Part shown: positions 19,501 to 26,936 of the stretch, piece after piece | Position numbering within the stretch: position 1 is the stretch's first letter | Layout: every line of letters starts with the position of its first letter | DNA from: UBA1181 sp045226255 | Lineage (GTDB): Bacteria; Bacteroidota; Bacteroidia; Bacteroidales; Paludibacteraceae | Length of the DNA: 64,000 bases | Assembly (NCBI GenBank): GCA_045226255.1 | Contig: JBGVCG010000010.1 | Coordinates: 1-64,000, forward strand | Direction of reading: 5' to 3' | Translations under genes and position numbers: made by a program | Notes under the pieces: model-generated | Seen by the model: only the letters and a program-made list of their open reading frames with translations | Database searches by the model: none | What the model was told of the DNA's origin: nothing

Positions 19501-20813
19501 GAAGCATCCACTTGCATGAAATAGCCCCGCTCCCCATCATTCGGATAGGTATGATCATAGATATTCTTATACCATTGATTATGGTCTATGCCCACCTTAC
19601 GGATACTATATTTTCCGATATCCATAGTCAAATCAGGGATTCTCGGGTCCTCCGAAAACTCATATGAGCATTGAGGGATCGGTTCCGTTTTCACGCTAGG
19701 ATCTTCTTCCTTGTTACCTCCGAAATCCTCCTTGAAGAGGAGTGTTCCATCGGGACAAGGCTGAGGGCCTATACTACCACAGTCAGACACGACCACCTCA
19801 TAGAATTCCGACAAGCAACTGCATGCGTTCAGGTTAGGCGTCTGCCCAGCACCCGTAACCAGCACCTTATAGAAGCCAGCGTCATCGATTGTCACGTCAT
19901 ACAGCCCCAGTGATTTCCCCGTGTATACCACCTCCCAGTCCGCCGCATTGTAACTGAGGGTTTTACATTTATACCACGTGAACGTCAGCGGAAGCGTAAA
20001 CCCAACCGTATTGTCCATATCACCCACCAACGTCTCGCTCTCTCCGAGGCAAAGGGATGTGCCCTTTTTAGGGGTGATGGTAGGCAACGGCAGGCAAGCG
20101 CGGATTTCTATATCATCCAAACAAAAATCATTACCTCCGCCTATGACAGAGGGGTCCGCATTATTGATGATTCTATAAACAATGGAGCTACACCCAACAG
20201 GGATAACGAAGGAGAATCCGTATTGGACCCACTTGCCACTCTGAGAATTCTGTATCTCGACATCAAAATGATCGATTTCGGCACCAGACGCGGCATCTTC
20301 GACAATCATTCTGACGGTACCATTAAGATCCCCAGACCTTTTTGTCGTACTGGCACCATACAATGAAGCATACATCTCAGATCCCTCGCAAACATTGTCA
20401 ATCTGCACACGGTAAAACTCACACGGCAGGTGAGAGGCATCCACCTGCATGAAATACCCCCTGGTCTTATCGTTCGGATAGGTGTGGTCAATGATATCAT
20501 CGTACCATTCATAGTGGCCGGAAACCGCCACCTTTCGAATAGCATATTTACCATTCCTTGTATAATCGACAGGGTTATCATCATAGCTGTACCCACTGCA
20601 TTCCGGGATGCCGCTTCCCTTCGCGACCGGGTCTTCCGGATTATTTCCTCCGAAATCCGCCCTGTAGATAATAGATCCGTTGGAGCAGTCGGCCGCCCAT
20701 GCAGGAGAGAGGATCGCACACAGAAAGGACAAGGCGAAAAATGAAAAGAGAAGCATCCCCATCCATGAAATTCCGCCACAATGTATCCCTATTATTTTTT
20801 TGTTTTTCACCAT
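16542..20813 (-). CDS. Large T9SS cargo protein with jelly-roll, Ig-like and tandem GCDSIVTL repeats
   Basis: 1423 aa from the ATG at 20813. That start was chosen because MVKNKKIIG begins a clear signal peptide ending in SPAWAA; the frame runs 72 codons further up without secretion character. Two duplicated N-terminal blocks (about residues 30-300 and 305-600) each have a LF/IYRADFGGN-type start, a YFMQVDAS segment, a jelly-roll domain ending in FCLDDIE(I/V)R and an Ig-like domain with FTWYKC. Then come roughly eleven 50-residue units of the kind DTI...G.SY..GF...GTYT....GCDSIVTLNL, most of them in a 102-aa tandem repeat. The C-terminus (IFDRYGKKIFEIND, GWDGTYNG, a YWYMIDVH strand) is a T9SS type B (gliding-motility, CHU_C-like) sorting domain. 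It is probably a cell-surface adhesin or structural protein; the function is not established. Confidence 0.85.
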   Translation of the reverse strand: MVKNKKIIGIHCGGISWMGMLLFSFFALSFLCAILSPAWAADCSNGSIIYRADFGGNNPEDPVAKGSGIPECSGYSYDDNPVDYTRNGKYAIRKVAVSGHYEWYDDIIDHTYPNDKTRGYFMQVDASHLPCEFYRVQIDNVCEGSEMYASLYGASTTKRSGDLNGTVRMIVEDAASGAEIDHFDVEIQNSQSGKWVQYGFSFVIPVGCSSIVYRIINNADPSVIGGGNDFCLDDIEIRACLPLPTITPKKGTSLCLGESETLVGDMDNTVGFTLPLTFTWYKCKTLSYNAADWEVVYTGKSLGLYDVTIDDAGFYKVLVTGAGQTPNLNACSCLSEFYEVVVSDCGSIGPQPCPDGTLLFKEDFGGNKEEDPSVKTEPIPQCSYEFSEDPRIPDLTMDIGKYSIRKVGIDHNQWYKNIYDHTYPNDGERGYFMQVDASSKSGIFYQTEITGLCENSELYMSMWAMSSNKIGGWANAFLKLIVEDLDGNVLASSDIEVENCKGFWEQFGMSYVVPSGQSSVVYKIVNNSSTNSGNDFCLDDIEVRLCNPPITVNSPDSLCAGSDVTLTADFENDGTYAEPVIFTWYKCDTISYEPSDWAEVGEGKDLTLRNVSTSDVGFYRVWVSGNGASQRISKCNSASDFAQVSLKTCVSCKDTSIELLDTMLLGNAYVKNGFNIPTPVLGENVDTLKLQGVEGCDSIVSLNLYVYQNTSDTIRASICPGSSYQMYGFDENSAGTFTQQLRNVWGGDSLVTLVLDVLPTYNDTIAHTIIQGDSYVFAGSTYNTEGLYTTRLQTVSGCDSIVTLNLTVISGSSDTIRASICSGASYQAYGFDENTAGTYTQQLRNVSGADSLVTLVLEVLPTYNDTISQTIIQGDSYTFAGSTYDTEGLYTTRLQTVGGCDSIVTLNLTVISGSSDTIRATICSGASYQENGFDENTAGTYTQHLRNVSGADSLVTLVLDVLPTYNDTVSQTIIQGDSYTFAGNTYDTEGFYTTRLQTVSGCDSIVTLNLSVINGSSDTIRATICSGASYQANGFDENTSGTYTQQLRNVSGADSLVTLVLDVLPTYNDTVSQTIIQGSSYTFAGNTYDTEGLYTTRLQTVSGCDSIVTLNLSVLNGSSDTIRATICSGASYQANGFDENTAGTYTQQLRNVSGADSLVTLVLDVLPTYNDTIRDEFCAGETYSQYGFNVSAGGTYRNEQTSVYGCDSVVTLILEELPSYTMTINDTICEGDSYDDNGFDIPSPEEGTTTHTLSFLPTYGCDSIVTLFLSRLPLRHTTKKFVIREGESAVFGGETYVDEGEYHQFVRSSNSCEDIAIVVKFKDSEEKTDTFSFVEIIPSEILVRGGGQDNRWHVENIELYPQAVVSIFDRYGKKIFEINDYNDATGWDGTYNGYAMPSTDYWYMIDVHEIDRVYVGHFTLIRW
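17313..18690 (-). repeat. 306-bp tandem repeat array, about 4.5 copies, within the 1423-aa gene
   Basis: The motif coding SSDTIRA recurs at 17460, 17766, 18072 and 18378, an exact 306-base period (102 codons). Each unit contains two related 51-residue halves. Copies are nearly identical, and the last copy (17313-17466) keeps only its first half before diverging. Confidence 0.85.
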
Positions 20814-20988
20814 TTCTACAATTGTTATCCCTGAAAACGAGCGACGGACAGAATCCGTCCGATGCGCAAGTACCATTCCCCTTGCGGAATGAGTCGTTTG
20901 TTTTCCCTCTATGCGCAAATGTACAAATAAAAACGGACAGGTAATAGAGATACCGAAGGAAAAATAAGGGGGAGGAGGCACCCTAGAC

Positions 20989-21023
20989 AAAAAAAATGCG
21001 CCACGAAAGAACCGTGGCGCATT
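20989..21023 (-). terminator. Terminator of the first Crp/Fnr operon
   Basis: On the minus strand an 11-bp perfect stem, AATGCGCCACG/CGTGGCGCATT (21013-21023 with 20995-21005), is followed by T8. It separates the regulators from the 1423-aa gene. Confidence 0.8.
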
Positions 21024-21042
21024 ACACACTTGACAATTTGTA

Positions 21043-21648
21043 TTAAAATAGAATTCCCTGTTTGGATTTGATGCGGCACAAGGTCTCTTGTGTCACACCG
21101 ATGTAAGAAGAGATATTGATGGAGCTGATGCGAGAAGTCAAACCAGGCATTCTGTTCTCCAAACTGATATATTTCTCTTCTGCGGAGTCATGCAAAAGCG
21201 AATCCAACCTTTCATTCGTCATTGTGATGCCGTACTGAAGAATTTTGCGATAAATCAAATCGATTCTCGAATCCTCGTCGCACAACTTCATGAATTGCTC
21301 CTTGTCGAATTTCGCGATGACAGAAGGCTCCAATGTCTCGATAGTCACTTCAGAAGGTGCGCCAGTCAGGAAGCTATCCACATCAAAGAAGCCGCATCCC
21401 TCCCCTGCGAAGAAGTCAGACACCAATTTATTATCCATGTAATGATAAATCTGGACCATACCCTTCAGGACAAGACCGAGATAATTACACTGTGCACCTG
21501 GAGCGAGCACAATGCTGTGTTTTTTAACCTTGTCGATAGTCGCTATTTTAAAGAGTTTGGACAATACATCGTCGCTCAGGTCCACAGGACCCAAGAATCG
21601 ACGGATCTCATCCGCGACCAACTTCTTGTTAATAATAATCCTTTTCAT
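21043..21648 (-). CDS. Crp/Fnr-family regulator, type A (copy 1)
   Basis: 201 aa: cyclic-nucleotide-binding-type beta-barrel (about residues 30-120), dimerisation helix, and a short C-terminal helix-turn-helix ending ISSYIGVTQETLCRIKSKQ. The phosphate-binding cassette typical of cAMP binding (GE...R.A) is not conserved, so another signal, or none, is likely. It is clearly homologous over its whole, identical length to the regulator at 22642-23247, including MKRIIINK, LVSDFFAGEGCGFFD and LHDSAEEKY. It lies 21 bases downstream of the type B regulator and is probably co-transcribed with it. Confidence 0.85.
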   Translation of the reverse strand: MKRIIINKKLVADEIRRFLGPVDLSDDVLSKLFKIATIDKVKKHSIVLAPGAQCNYLGLVLKGMVQIYHYMDNKLVSDFFAGEGCGFFDVDSFLTGAPSEVTIETLEPSVIAKFDKEQFMKLCDEDSRIDLIYRKILQYGITMTNERLDSLLHDSAEEKYISLENRMPGLTSRISSINISSYIGVTQETLCRIKSKQGILF

Positions 21649-21669
21649 AATCCTTGTTTTTTTCTTTTT

Positions 21670-22269
21670 TTACTTCATTTTTGTTTTAATTCTACTCAAC
21701 GTCTCCGGCGTGATGCCTAAATAGGAGGCGATGTAAATAGACGGAACCCGCAGCACCAAATTCGGCTTTTCGGAAAGCAATATCTCATAGCGTTCCTTCG
21801 CTGACTTGAAGATCGTGTCCTTGATCCTTTTCTTCTCAGAGACAAGCACATCTTCAGTTAGTTTCCTGAAAAACAATTTAATCTCCTGATTGTTTTCGCA
21901 CAAGTCCTCACACTCCAACTGAGGGAATAAATAAAGAGTAGTCGGCTCCAGCATTTGTATAAAATGCCTACTCGGCGATTGGTTAAAGAAACTCTCATAA
22001 TCGAGGAACCATTCTCCGTTGCAAGCCAACTGTTCTGTGATTTCTTCGTCCTGGCGCAGATAATATACCCTTACCAAGCCGTCAACCACATAACCCCAAT
22101 ATTTGCAGACATCTCCTTCTATCTGTAAATACTCACCTTTGTTGAGACGTACAATACGAGTCTTAGACTTCAACATCTCCCTTGCTTCTGCAGACAACTC
22201 TGCATCCGTGCCTTCGCCAAAAATTTTCTTGAGGAAGTCGCGGAAAGAACTTTTTTCAATACCATCCAT
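21670..22269 (-). CDS. Crp/Fnr-family regulator, type B (copy 1)
   Basis: 199 aa from the ATG at 22269. That start is supported by the promoter at 22296-22327, which puts the transcript start near 22290 and excludes the in-frame ATGs further up, and by the equal length of its paralogue at 23260-23859. Barrel domain with a GEYLQIEGD segment and C-terminal HTH IASYLGITPETLSRIKTK, the usual form in Bacteroidota Crp/Fnr proteins. First gene of a two-gene operon with the type A regulator. Confidence 0.87.
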   Translation of the reverse strand: MDGIEKSSFRDFLKKIFGEGTDAELSAEAREMLKSKTRIVRLNKGEYLQIEGDVCKYWGYVVDGLVRVYYLRQDEEITEQLACNGEWFLDYESFFNQSPSRHFIQMLEPTTLYLFPQLECEDLCENNQEIKLFFRKLTEDVLVSEKKRIKDTIFKSAKERYEILLSEKPNLVLRVPSIYIASYLGITPETLSRIKTKMK

Positions 22270-22295
22270 ACCATTATAAGTTTTCATTTTCATTG

Positions 22296-22327
22296 CAAAA
22301 ATAAAACATAAAATTTGATTTCGCAAA
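22296..22327 (-). promoter_or_regulatory. Promoter of the first Crp/Fnr pair
   Basis: Minus-strand TTTG (22324-22327), 20-base spacer, TATTTTTG (22296-22303). Both boxes match the Bacteroidota consensus. Confidence 0.7.
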
Positions 22328-22591
22328 CACCTCATTTAGTCCTTTGAGCAATAATATGCACAAAATGAGAATGTTTTTTACAAAAACGAATCCGAATGGT
22401 GGTGTATTATTCGTTTTGATGAAAAAAATCTACTATGACATTTGCATAAAAAATATTATATTTTGTCAAATTTATAATATGATATAATAAATATCATGTC
22501 ACACAATTATTTGACAACAAGTTTTATATTTATTATCAATGCATGAGTGATAGATAAAACTTTTGACATTCATTAACAAAAACAACCAAAG
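22328..22591. other. AT-rich gap between the two Crp/Fnr operons
   Basis: Very AT-rich stretch with runs such as TATAATATGATATAATAAATATCATG. No gene was seen. It lies between the terminator of the downstream-facing copy 2 and the promoter of copy 1, and could hold regulator binding sites. Confidence 0.35.
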
Positions 22592-22623
22592 GGTGTGGCA
22601 GCACGGCACCGTTCCGCCACACC
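22592..22623 (-). terminator. Terminator of the second Crp/Fnr operon
   Basis: GGTGTGGC (minus, 22616-22623) pairs with GCCACACC (22592-22599), with an inner ACGG/CCGT stem, followed by a T-rich tract. Confidence 0.6.
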
Positions 22624-22641
22624 TCCCTTTATCACATCGGA

Positions 22642-23247
22642 TCAAAAGAAACCTTCCTGCTTCGACTTGATGCGGCACAGGGTTTCCTGCGTCACACCTA
22701 TATAAGAAGCTATATTGATGGAGCTGACACGAGAGGTAAGCCCCGGAATCCTGCTTTCCAAATTCACATACTTTTCTTCCGCAGAATCATGCAAAATAGA
22801 ATTCAAACGCTCATTGGACATGGTGATGGCGTATTGGAGCACCCTCCGATAAATCAAATCGATTTCCGGATCCTTCTCACCCTCCTCCAGGAACTTCTTC
22901 CTGTTGAACTTCGCGATGACAGTAGGTTCAAGCGCTTCGAAATATGCTTCCGACGGTATGCCCAACAGAAAGCTGTGCGTGTCGAAGAAGCCACATCCCT
23001 CGCCGGCAAAGAAGTCGGATACCAACTTGTCCTTATTATAGTGGTATACCTGGACCATACCCTTCAACACGACTCCCATGTAGTCGTTGAAGTCACCAGG
23101 CTTCAAAAACAAATCGTGTTTCTTGATTTTCTCAATGGTCGAGATCTTCAACAACTTGGAGAACGACTCTTCGCTGAGGTCAATGGGGCCCACATAACGC
23201 TGAATCTCGCTCGTCACCAGATTCTTGTTTATGATAATCCTTTTCAT
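22642..23247 (-). CDS. Crp/Fnr-family regulator, type A (copy 2)
   Basis: 201 aa, the same length and domain plan as the regulator at 21043-21648, with long conserved blocks (DKLVSDFFAGEGCGFFD, IASYIGVTQETLCRIKSKQ). The barrel surface is more divergent than the HTH, so the two type A proteins probably read the same or similar DNA but may sense different signals (inference). Starts 12 bases after the type B copy 2 gene. Confidence 0.86.
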   Translation of the reverse strand: MKRIIINKNLVTSEIQRYVGPIDLSEESFSKLLKISTIEKIKKHDLFLKPGDFNDYMGVVLKGMVQVYHYNKDKLVSDFFAGEGCGFFDTHSFLLGIPSEAYFEALEPTVIAKFNRKKFLEEGEKDPEIDLIYRRVLQYAITMSNERLNSILHDSAEEKYVNLESRIPGLTSRVSSINIASYIGVTQETLCRIKSKQEGFF

Positions 23248-23259
23248 ATTCGCAGACGT

Positions 23260-23859
23260 TTAATTGTTTTTTGCTTTGATCCTACTTAAAGTCTCTGGGG
23301 TAATCCCCAAATATGAAGCGATAATGTTAGACGGAGTGCGCAACACGAGGCTAGGCCTCTCTTCTAACAATATCCTGTAACGCTCTTTCGCTGAATTGAA
23401 TATGGAGTCCAAAATTCTTTTCTTCTTATTGATAAGTGCTTTTTCAATCAAATACCTCTGGAATCTCCTGATCTCGTAACTGTCGGAAGTGAACTCCTCA
23501 CTGTCCATCCTCCGGAAAAGAAACAGAGTCGTTGGCTCTAACATCTGCACGAACCGATTACTCGGTGTCTGCGTAAAAAGACTTTCGCAATCGAAAAATC
23601 CATCCCCGTCCTCTGACAATTCTTCCGTAATTTCTTCCTCATTACGCTCGTAATACACTCGGACAAGCCCCTTGCACACATAGCCCCACGACCTACTGAT
23701 ATCGCCCTTCACTTGCAAGAACTCTCCCTTTTCCAAACTAACGATCTGGCCTCGTCTCATCATCTTCTCTCTCGATTCGGGGGACAATCCACAATCAAAT
23801 CCTTCCCCGAACGTCTTTTTGACAAATTCGTCAAACACGCTGCTTTCAACACTTCTCAT
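23260..23859 (-). CDS. Crp/Fnr-family regulator, type B (copy 2)
   Basis: 199 aa, paralogue of the type B regulator at 21670-22269 (shared FLQVKGD/YLQIEGD, LVRVYY, QMLEPTTL(F/Y)LF, ASYLGITPETLSRIK). First gene of its two-gene operon, with its own promoter at 23888-23918. It faces metY across a 442-base gap. Confidence 0.86.
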   Translation of the reverse strand: MRSVESSVFDEFVKKTFGEGFDCGLSPESREKMMRRGQIVSLEKGEFLQVKGDISRSWGYVCKGLVRVYYERNEEEITEELSEDGDGFFDCESLFTQTPSNRFVQMLEPTTLFLFRRMDSEEFTSDSYEIRRFQRYLIEKALINKKKRILDSIFNSAKERYRILLEERPSLVLRTPSNIIASYLGITPETLSRIKAKNN

Positions 23860-23887
23860 AATGCATTACACATTAACCATTTCTTTA

Positions 23888-23918
23888 CAAATGTAATCAT
23901 TTTTTATCAATGTACAAA
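23888..23918 (-). promoter_or_regulatory. Promoter of the second Crp/Fnr pair
   Basis: Minus-strand TTTG (23915-23918), 19-base spacer, TACATTTG (23888-23895): a perfect consensus promoter. The expected leader is about 20 bases. Confidence 0.75.
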
Positions 23919-24093
23919 AATCTTTGGCAAGTTTTGTATCTTTTTTCTCTTTGCAACTTTCGATTCGTTCATCTTTATGAGTGAAATATTGAGAACGTTT
24001 GGGAAAGAAAACCAATAGTTTATATTTATTAAATATATATTTACACGTATCTTTCCTCCCCTCTTTCCCCTCAAATTTTTCTTATTTTTCCAC

Positions 24094-24116
24094 TTGCGGA
24101 TGCGGAGAGTCCGCAA
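24094..24116. promoter_or_regulatory. Inverted repeat in the crp-metY divergent region
   Basis: TTGCGGA (24094-24100) and TCCGCAA (24110-24116) form a 7-bp inverted repeat with a 9-base centre in otherwise AT-rich DNA. It could be an operator or a small hairpin. The rest of 23919-24212 is AT-rich with nothing else recognised. Confidence 0.3.
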
Positions 24117-24212
24117 ATATTCCACCACGACAGCATAAAAATAGTCACATTTGGATTTTTATTCCATAACATATTCTGCAATTAGGTAAATTATCCAATT
24201 TTTTCATTCTTC

Positions 24213-24243
24213 TTGGAACACATTTCGTCTGACAATATCTTTG
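24213..24243 (+). promoter_or_regulatory. metY promoter
   Basis: TTG (24213-24215), 20-base spacer, TATCTTTG (24236-24243), full consensus. Transcript start expected near 24250, leader about 50 bases. Confidence 0.7.
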
Positions 24244-24301
24244 CATTGTCAATCACAAAGAGATAACAAAACGGAAATATTAACTAAAAAAGGATAAGAA
24301 T

Positions 24302-25591
24302 ATGAGTACAGAAAAGAAATTACACCTAGAAACATTGGCATTACATGTCGGACAAGAAACAGCAGACCCTACAACCGATTCAAGGGCAGTACCTATTTAT
24401 CAAACCGCTTCTTATGTGTTTAGAAACGCACAACATGCGGCGGACCGCTTCGGACTGAGGGATGCAGGTAACATCTATGGTCGTTTGACTAACACGACCC
24501 AAAGCATCTTCGAAGAGCGCGTGGCGGCTCTGGAGGGTGGAGTGGCTGGTTTGGCGGTCGCTTCTGGTGCGGCTGCGATAACATATGCGCTCCAGAATGT
24601 TCTTCAAAACGGAGATCATATCATCGCCGCAGACAATTTGTATGGTGGATCCTACAACTTGATCACACATACGCTTTCCACACAGGGCATCCAGTATACC
24701 ATCGTCGATTTCTCCGACTTGCAAGCCGTAGAAAAGGCTATCAAGCCTAACACGAAGGTAATCTACGGAGAAACTCTCGGAAACCCTAATTCTGACGTGC
24801 TGAATTTGGAAGGGATTTCGGAAATCGCCCACCGTCACAACATCGTCTTTATTGTGGACAACACGTTCGCCCCTATCTTGATTCAACCGCTGAAACACGG
24901 CGCGGATATTGTGGTGCACTCCGCAACGAAGTTCATCGGCGGACACGGTTCTTCCCTGGGTGGCGTGATTGTAGACGGCGGAAAATTCAATTGGAAAGCG
25001 AACGCTGACAAATACCCTACTTTGGCGAAACCGGATCCTTCCTACCATGGCGCAATCTTCGCTGACGTCGCTGGCCCTGCCGCCTTCGTCACTAGGATTC
25101 GTGCGGTAATCCTCAGGGACACCGGCGCTTCCATCAGCCCATTCAACGCATGGATTCTATTGCAAGGCGTGGAAACATTGCCGCTCAGAATAGAACGACA
25201 CGTGGAGAACACGCTGAAAGTGGTGGATTTCCTCAAGAATCATCCGAAAGTCAAAACGGTTAACCACCCATCATTGCCTAGCCATAGGGACAATGCGCTC
25301 TATAAAAAGTATTTCCCTCAGGGTGGTGCGTCAATCTTCACTTTTGAGATCAAAGGGACTCAGAACGACGCTTGGAAATTCATCGACAACCTGAAGATCT
25401 TCTCCTTGTTGGCGAATGTGGCAGACGTGAAAAGCCTTGTGATTCATCCTTACACGACAACACACTCCCAATTGTCTAGCGAGGAACTTGCGCAACAACA
25501 TATCACACCTACCACAATACGTCTTTCTATCGGCGTGGAGCACGTTGATGATATCATCGATGACTTGAGCCACGCATTTGACAGCATTTAA
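24302..25591 (+). CDS. metY: O-acetylhomoserine sulfhydrylase (Cys/Met metabolism PLP enzyme)
   Basis: 429 aa, cytoplasmic PLP enzyme of the cystathionine gamma-synthase group. The PLP-binding Lys210 lies in HSATKFIGGHG; YGRLTNTT, ASGAAAI and NTFAPI(L) are family motifs. The length and the LRDAGNIYGR and IYGETLGNP segments fit the O-acetylhomoserine aminocarboxypropyltransferase branch, which makes homocysteine from O-acetylhomoserine and sulfide. It has its own promoter and terminator. Confidence 0.93.
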   Translation: MSTEKKLHLETLALHVGQETADPTTDSRAVPIYQTASYVFRNAQHAADRFGLRDAGNIYGRLTNTTQSIFEERVAALEGGVAGLAVASGAAAITYALQNVLQNGDHIIAADNLYGGSYNLITHTLSTQGIQYTIVDFSDLQAVEKAIKPNTKVIYGETLGNPNSDVLNLEGISEIAHRHNIVFIVDNTFAPILIQPLKHGADIVVHSATKFIGGHGSSLGGVIVDGGKFNWKANADKYPTLAKPDPSYHGAIFADVAGPAAFVTRIRAVILRDTGASISPFNAWILLQGVETLPLRIERHVENTLKVVDFLKNHPKVKTVNHPSLPSHRDNALYKKYFPQGGASIFTFEIKGTQNDAWKFIDNLKIFSLLANVADVKSLVIHPYTTTHSQLSSEELAQQHITPTTIRLSIGVEHVDDIIDDLSHAFDSI

Positions 25592-25617
25592 ATTTTCACC
25601 TGTTAGTAAAACTGTGT

Positions 25618-25660
25618 GGGAGGGGTTACCTAATGTGCAGGGAGCCCCTCCCTTTTTTTT
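25618..25660 (+). terminator. metY terminator
   Basis: GGGAGGGG (25618-25625) pairs with CCCCTCCC (25645-25652), followed by T8. Confidence 0.8.
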
Positions 25661-25781
25661 ATGTTGTCGCAAGCACCTGACAAACAACAAGATGCAAAAA
25701 CATCTGGAAATGGAGGGAAGGAGTCCTACCCTATTTTTTATTAAAACGATGAATTTTTGAAACACTCCTTAATTAATTTCT

Positions 25782-25789
25782 TATCTTCG
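25782..25789 (+). promoter_or_regulatory. Possible dnaX promoter -7 box
   Basis: TATCTTCG, one mismatch from TAnnTTTG, with a TTTTTG about 22 bases upstream. It implies a leader of under 20 bases. Confidence 0.35.
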
Positions 25790-25814
25790 CGTATATAATT
25801 TGAGAGCATAAGAC

Positions 25815-26936
25815 ATGGAAGACTTCATCGTATCCGCAAGAAAATACCGCCCGACCACATTCCTATCCGTTGTCGGCCAGAGTGCGTTGACCAATACGTT
25901 GAAACGTTCCATCGCCAGCAAACACCTAGCTCACGCATACTTGTTCTGCGGACCGCGTGGCGTAGGCAAAACCACTTGCGCAAGAATATTCGCCAAGACA
26001 ATCAACTGCATGAATCCCACCGCGGATGGTGACGCGTGCAACGAATGTGAGTCATGCAAAGCCTTCAACGAACAAAGGTCGTACAACATCCATGAACTCG
26101 ATGCGGCATCCAACAACTCAGTAGACGATATCCGTTCGCTGATCGATCAAGTGCGCATTCCCCCTCAAATCGGACAATACAGCGTCTACATCATAGATGA
26201 GGTGCATATGCTATCCCCTGCCGCCTTCAACGCCTTCCTTAAGACCTTGGAGGAGCCACCCGCTCATGCGATTTTCATCCTGGCGACAACGGAGAAGCAC
26301 AAAATATTACCTACCATTCTTTCCCGCTGTCAAATATATGACTTCAATCGAATGGGAATCGAAGACACCATCAAACACTTACAGATGGTGGCGGAGAAAG
26401 AGGGTATCAAGGCGGAAGCGGAGGCCTTGGGCATCATTGCGCAAAAAGCGGACGGAGGTATGCGTGACGCGCTCTCCATCTTCGACCAGATCGCGGCCAG
26501 CACGGATGGGAACATCACCTATCAGGGTGTTCTGGAAAACCTGAACGTGTTGGACTATGATTACTATTTCAAATTGGTTGACCTATTCTTCGCCGGGAAA
26601 GTTCCCGACAGCCTATTGATATTTAACGAGATACTCAACAAAGGTTTCGAGGCGCAGAACTTCGTGAACGGTCTAAGCTCCCATTTGAGGGATTTGATGG
26701 TTTGCAAAGACACCCAGACAATACAACTATTGGATGTGGGGGCCAATGTGAAGGAACTATATCTAAAGCAGGCGCAGAACGAAGCCTGCACGAACGATTT
26801 CCTATACAAAGCCCTGATGATCTGCAACCAATGCGACCTCAATTACAAAGCCAGCAAAAACAAAAGGTTGCTCGTTGAATTGATGCTTATCCGACTTTGC
26901 CAATTGTCGGATGAAAAAAAAAAAATAATTGGGTAG
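25815..26936 (+). CDS. dnaX: DNA polymerase III subunit gamma/tau, zero-frame (gamma-like) product
   Basis: Clamp-loader ATPase, 373 aa in this frame. Walker A GPRGVGKTT (residues 46-53), zinc-binding Cys set (C65, C75, C78, C81), Walker B IIDEVH (127-131), and sensor LSRC (169-172). Domains I-III are complete and the chain stops right after them at DEKKKIIG, about where domain III ends in E. coli DnaX (373). The missing domains IV-V are encoded immediately downstream in the -1 frame, and a 12-A run lies at the junction. Either this is programmed slippage giving gamma (no slip) and tau (slip), or a one-base error or mutation in the homopolymer. Confidence 0.93.
   Translation: MEDFIVSARKYRPTTFLSVVGQSALTNTLKRSIASKHLAHAYLFCGPRGVGKTTCARIFAKTINCMNPTADGDACNECESCKAFNEQRSYNIHELDAASNNSVDDIRSLIDQVRIPPQIGQYSVYIIDEVHMLSPAAFNAFLKTLEEPPAHAIFILATTEKHKILPTILSRCQIYDFNRMGIEDTIKHLQMVAEKEGIKAEAEALGIIAQKADGGMRDALSIFDQIAASTDGNITYQGVLENLNVLDYDYYFKLVDLFFAGKVPDSLLIFNEILNKGFEAQNFVNGLSSHLRDLMVCKDTQTIQLLDVGANVKELYLKQAQNEACTNDFLYKALMICNQCDLNYKASKNKRLLVELMLIRLCQLSDEKKKIIG
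26914..26925 (+). other. A12 slippery run at the dnaX frame change
   Basis: Twelve consecutive A residues inside codons GAA AAA AAA AAA ATA. A -1 ribosomal slip, or one extra A in the mRNA, moves reading into the tau frame. A small perfect hairpin, GACGA-TTTTT-TCGTC, lies at 26936-26950, 10 bases downstream. Confidence 0.7.
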
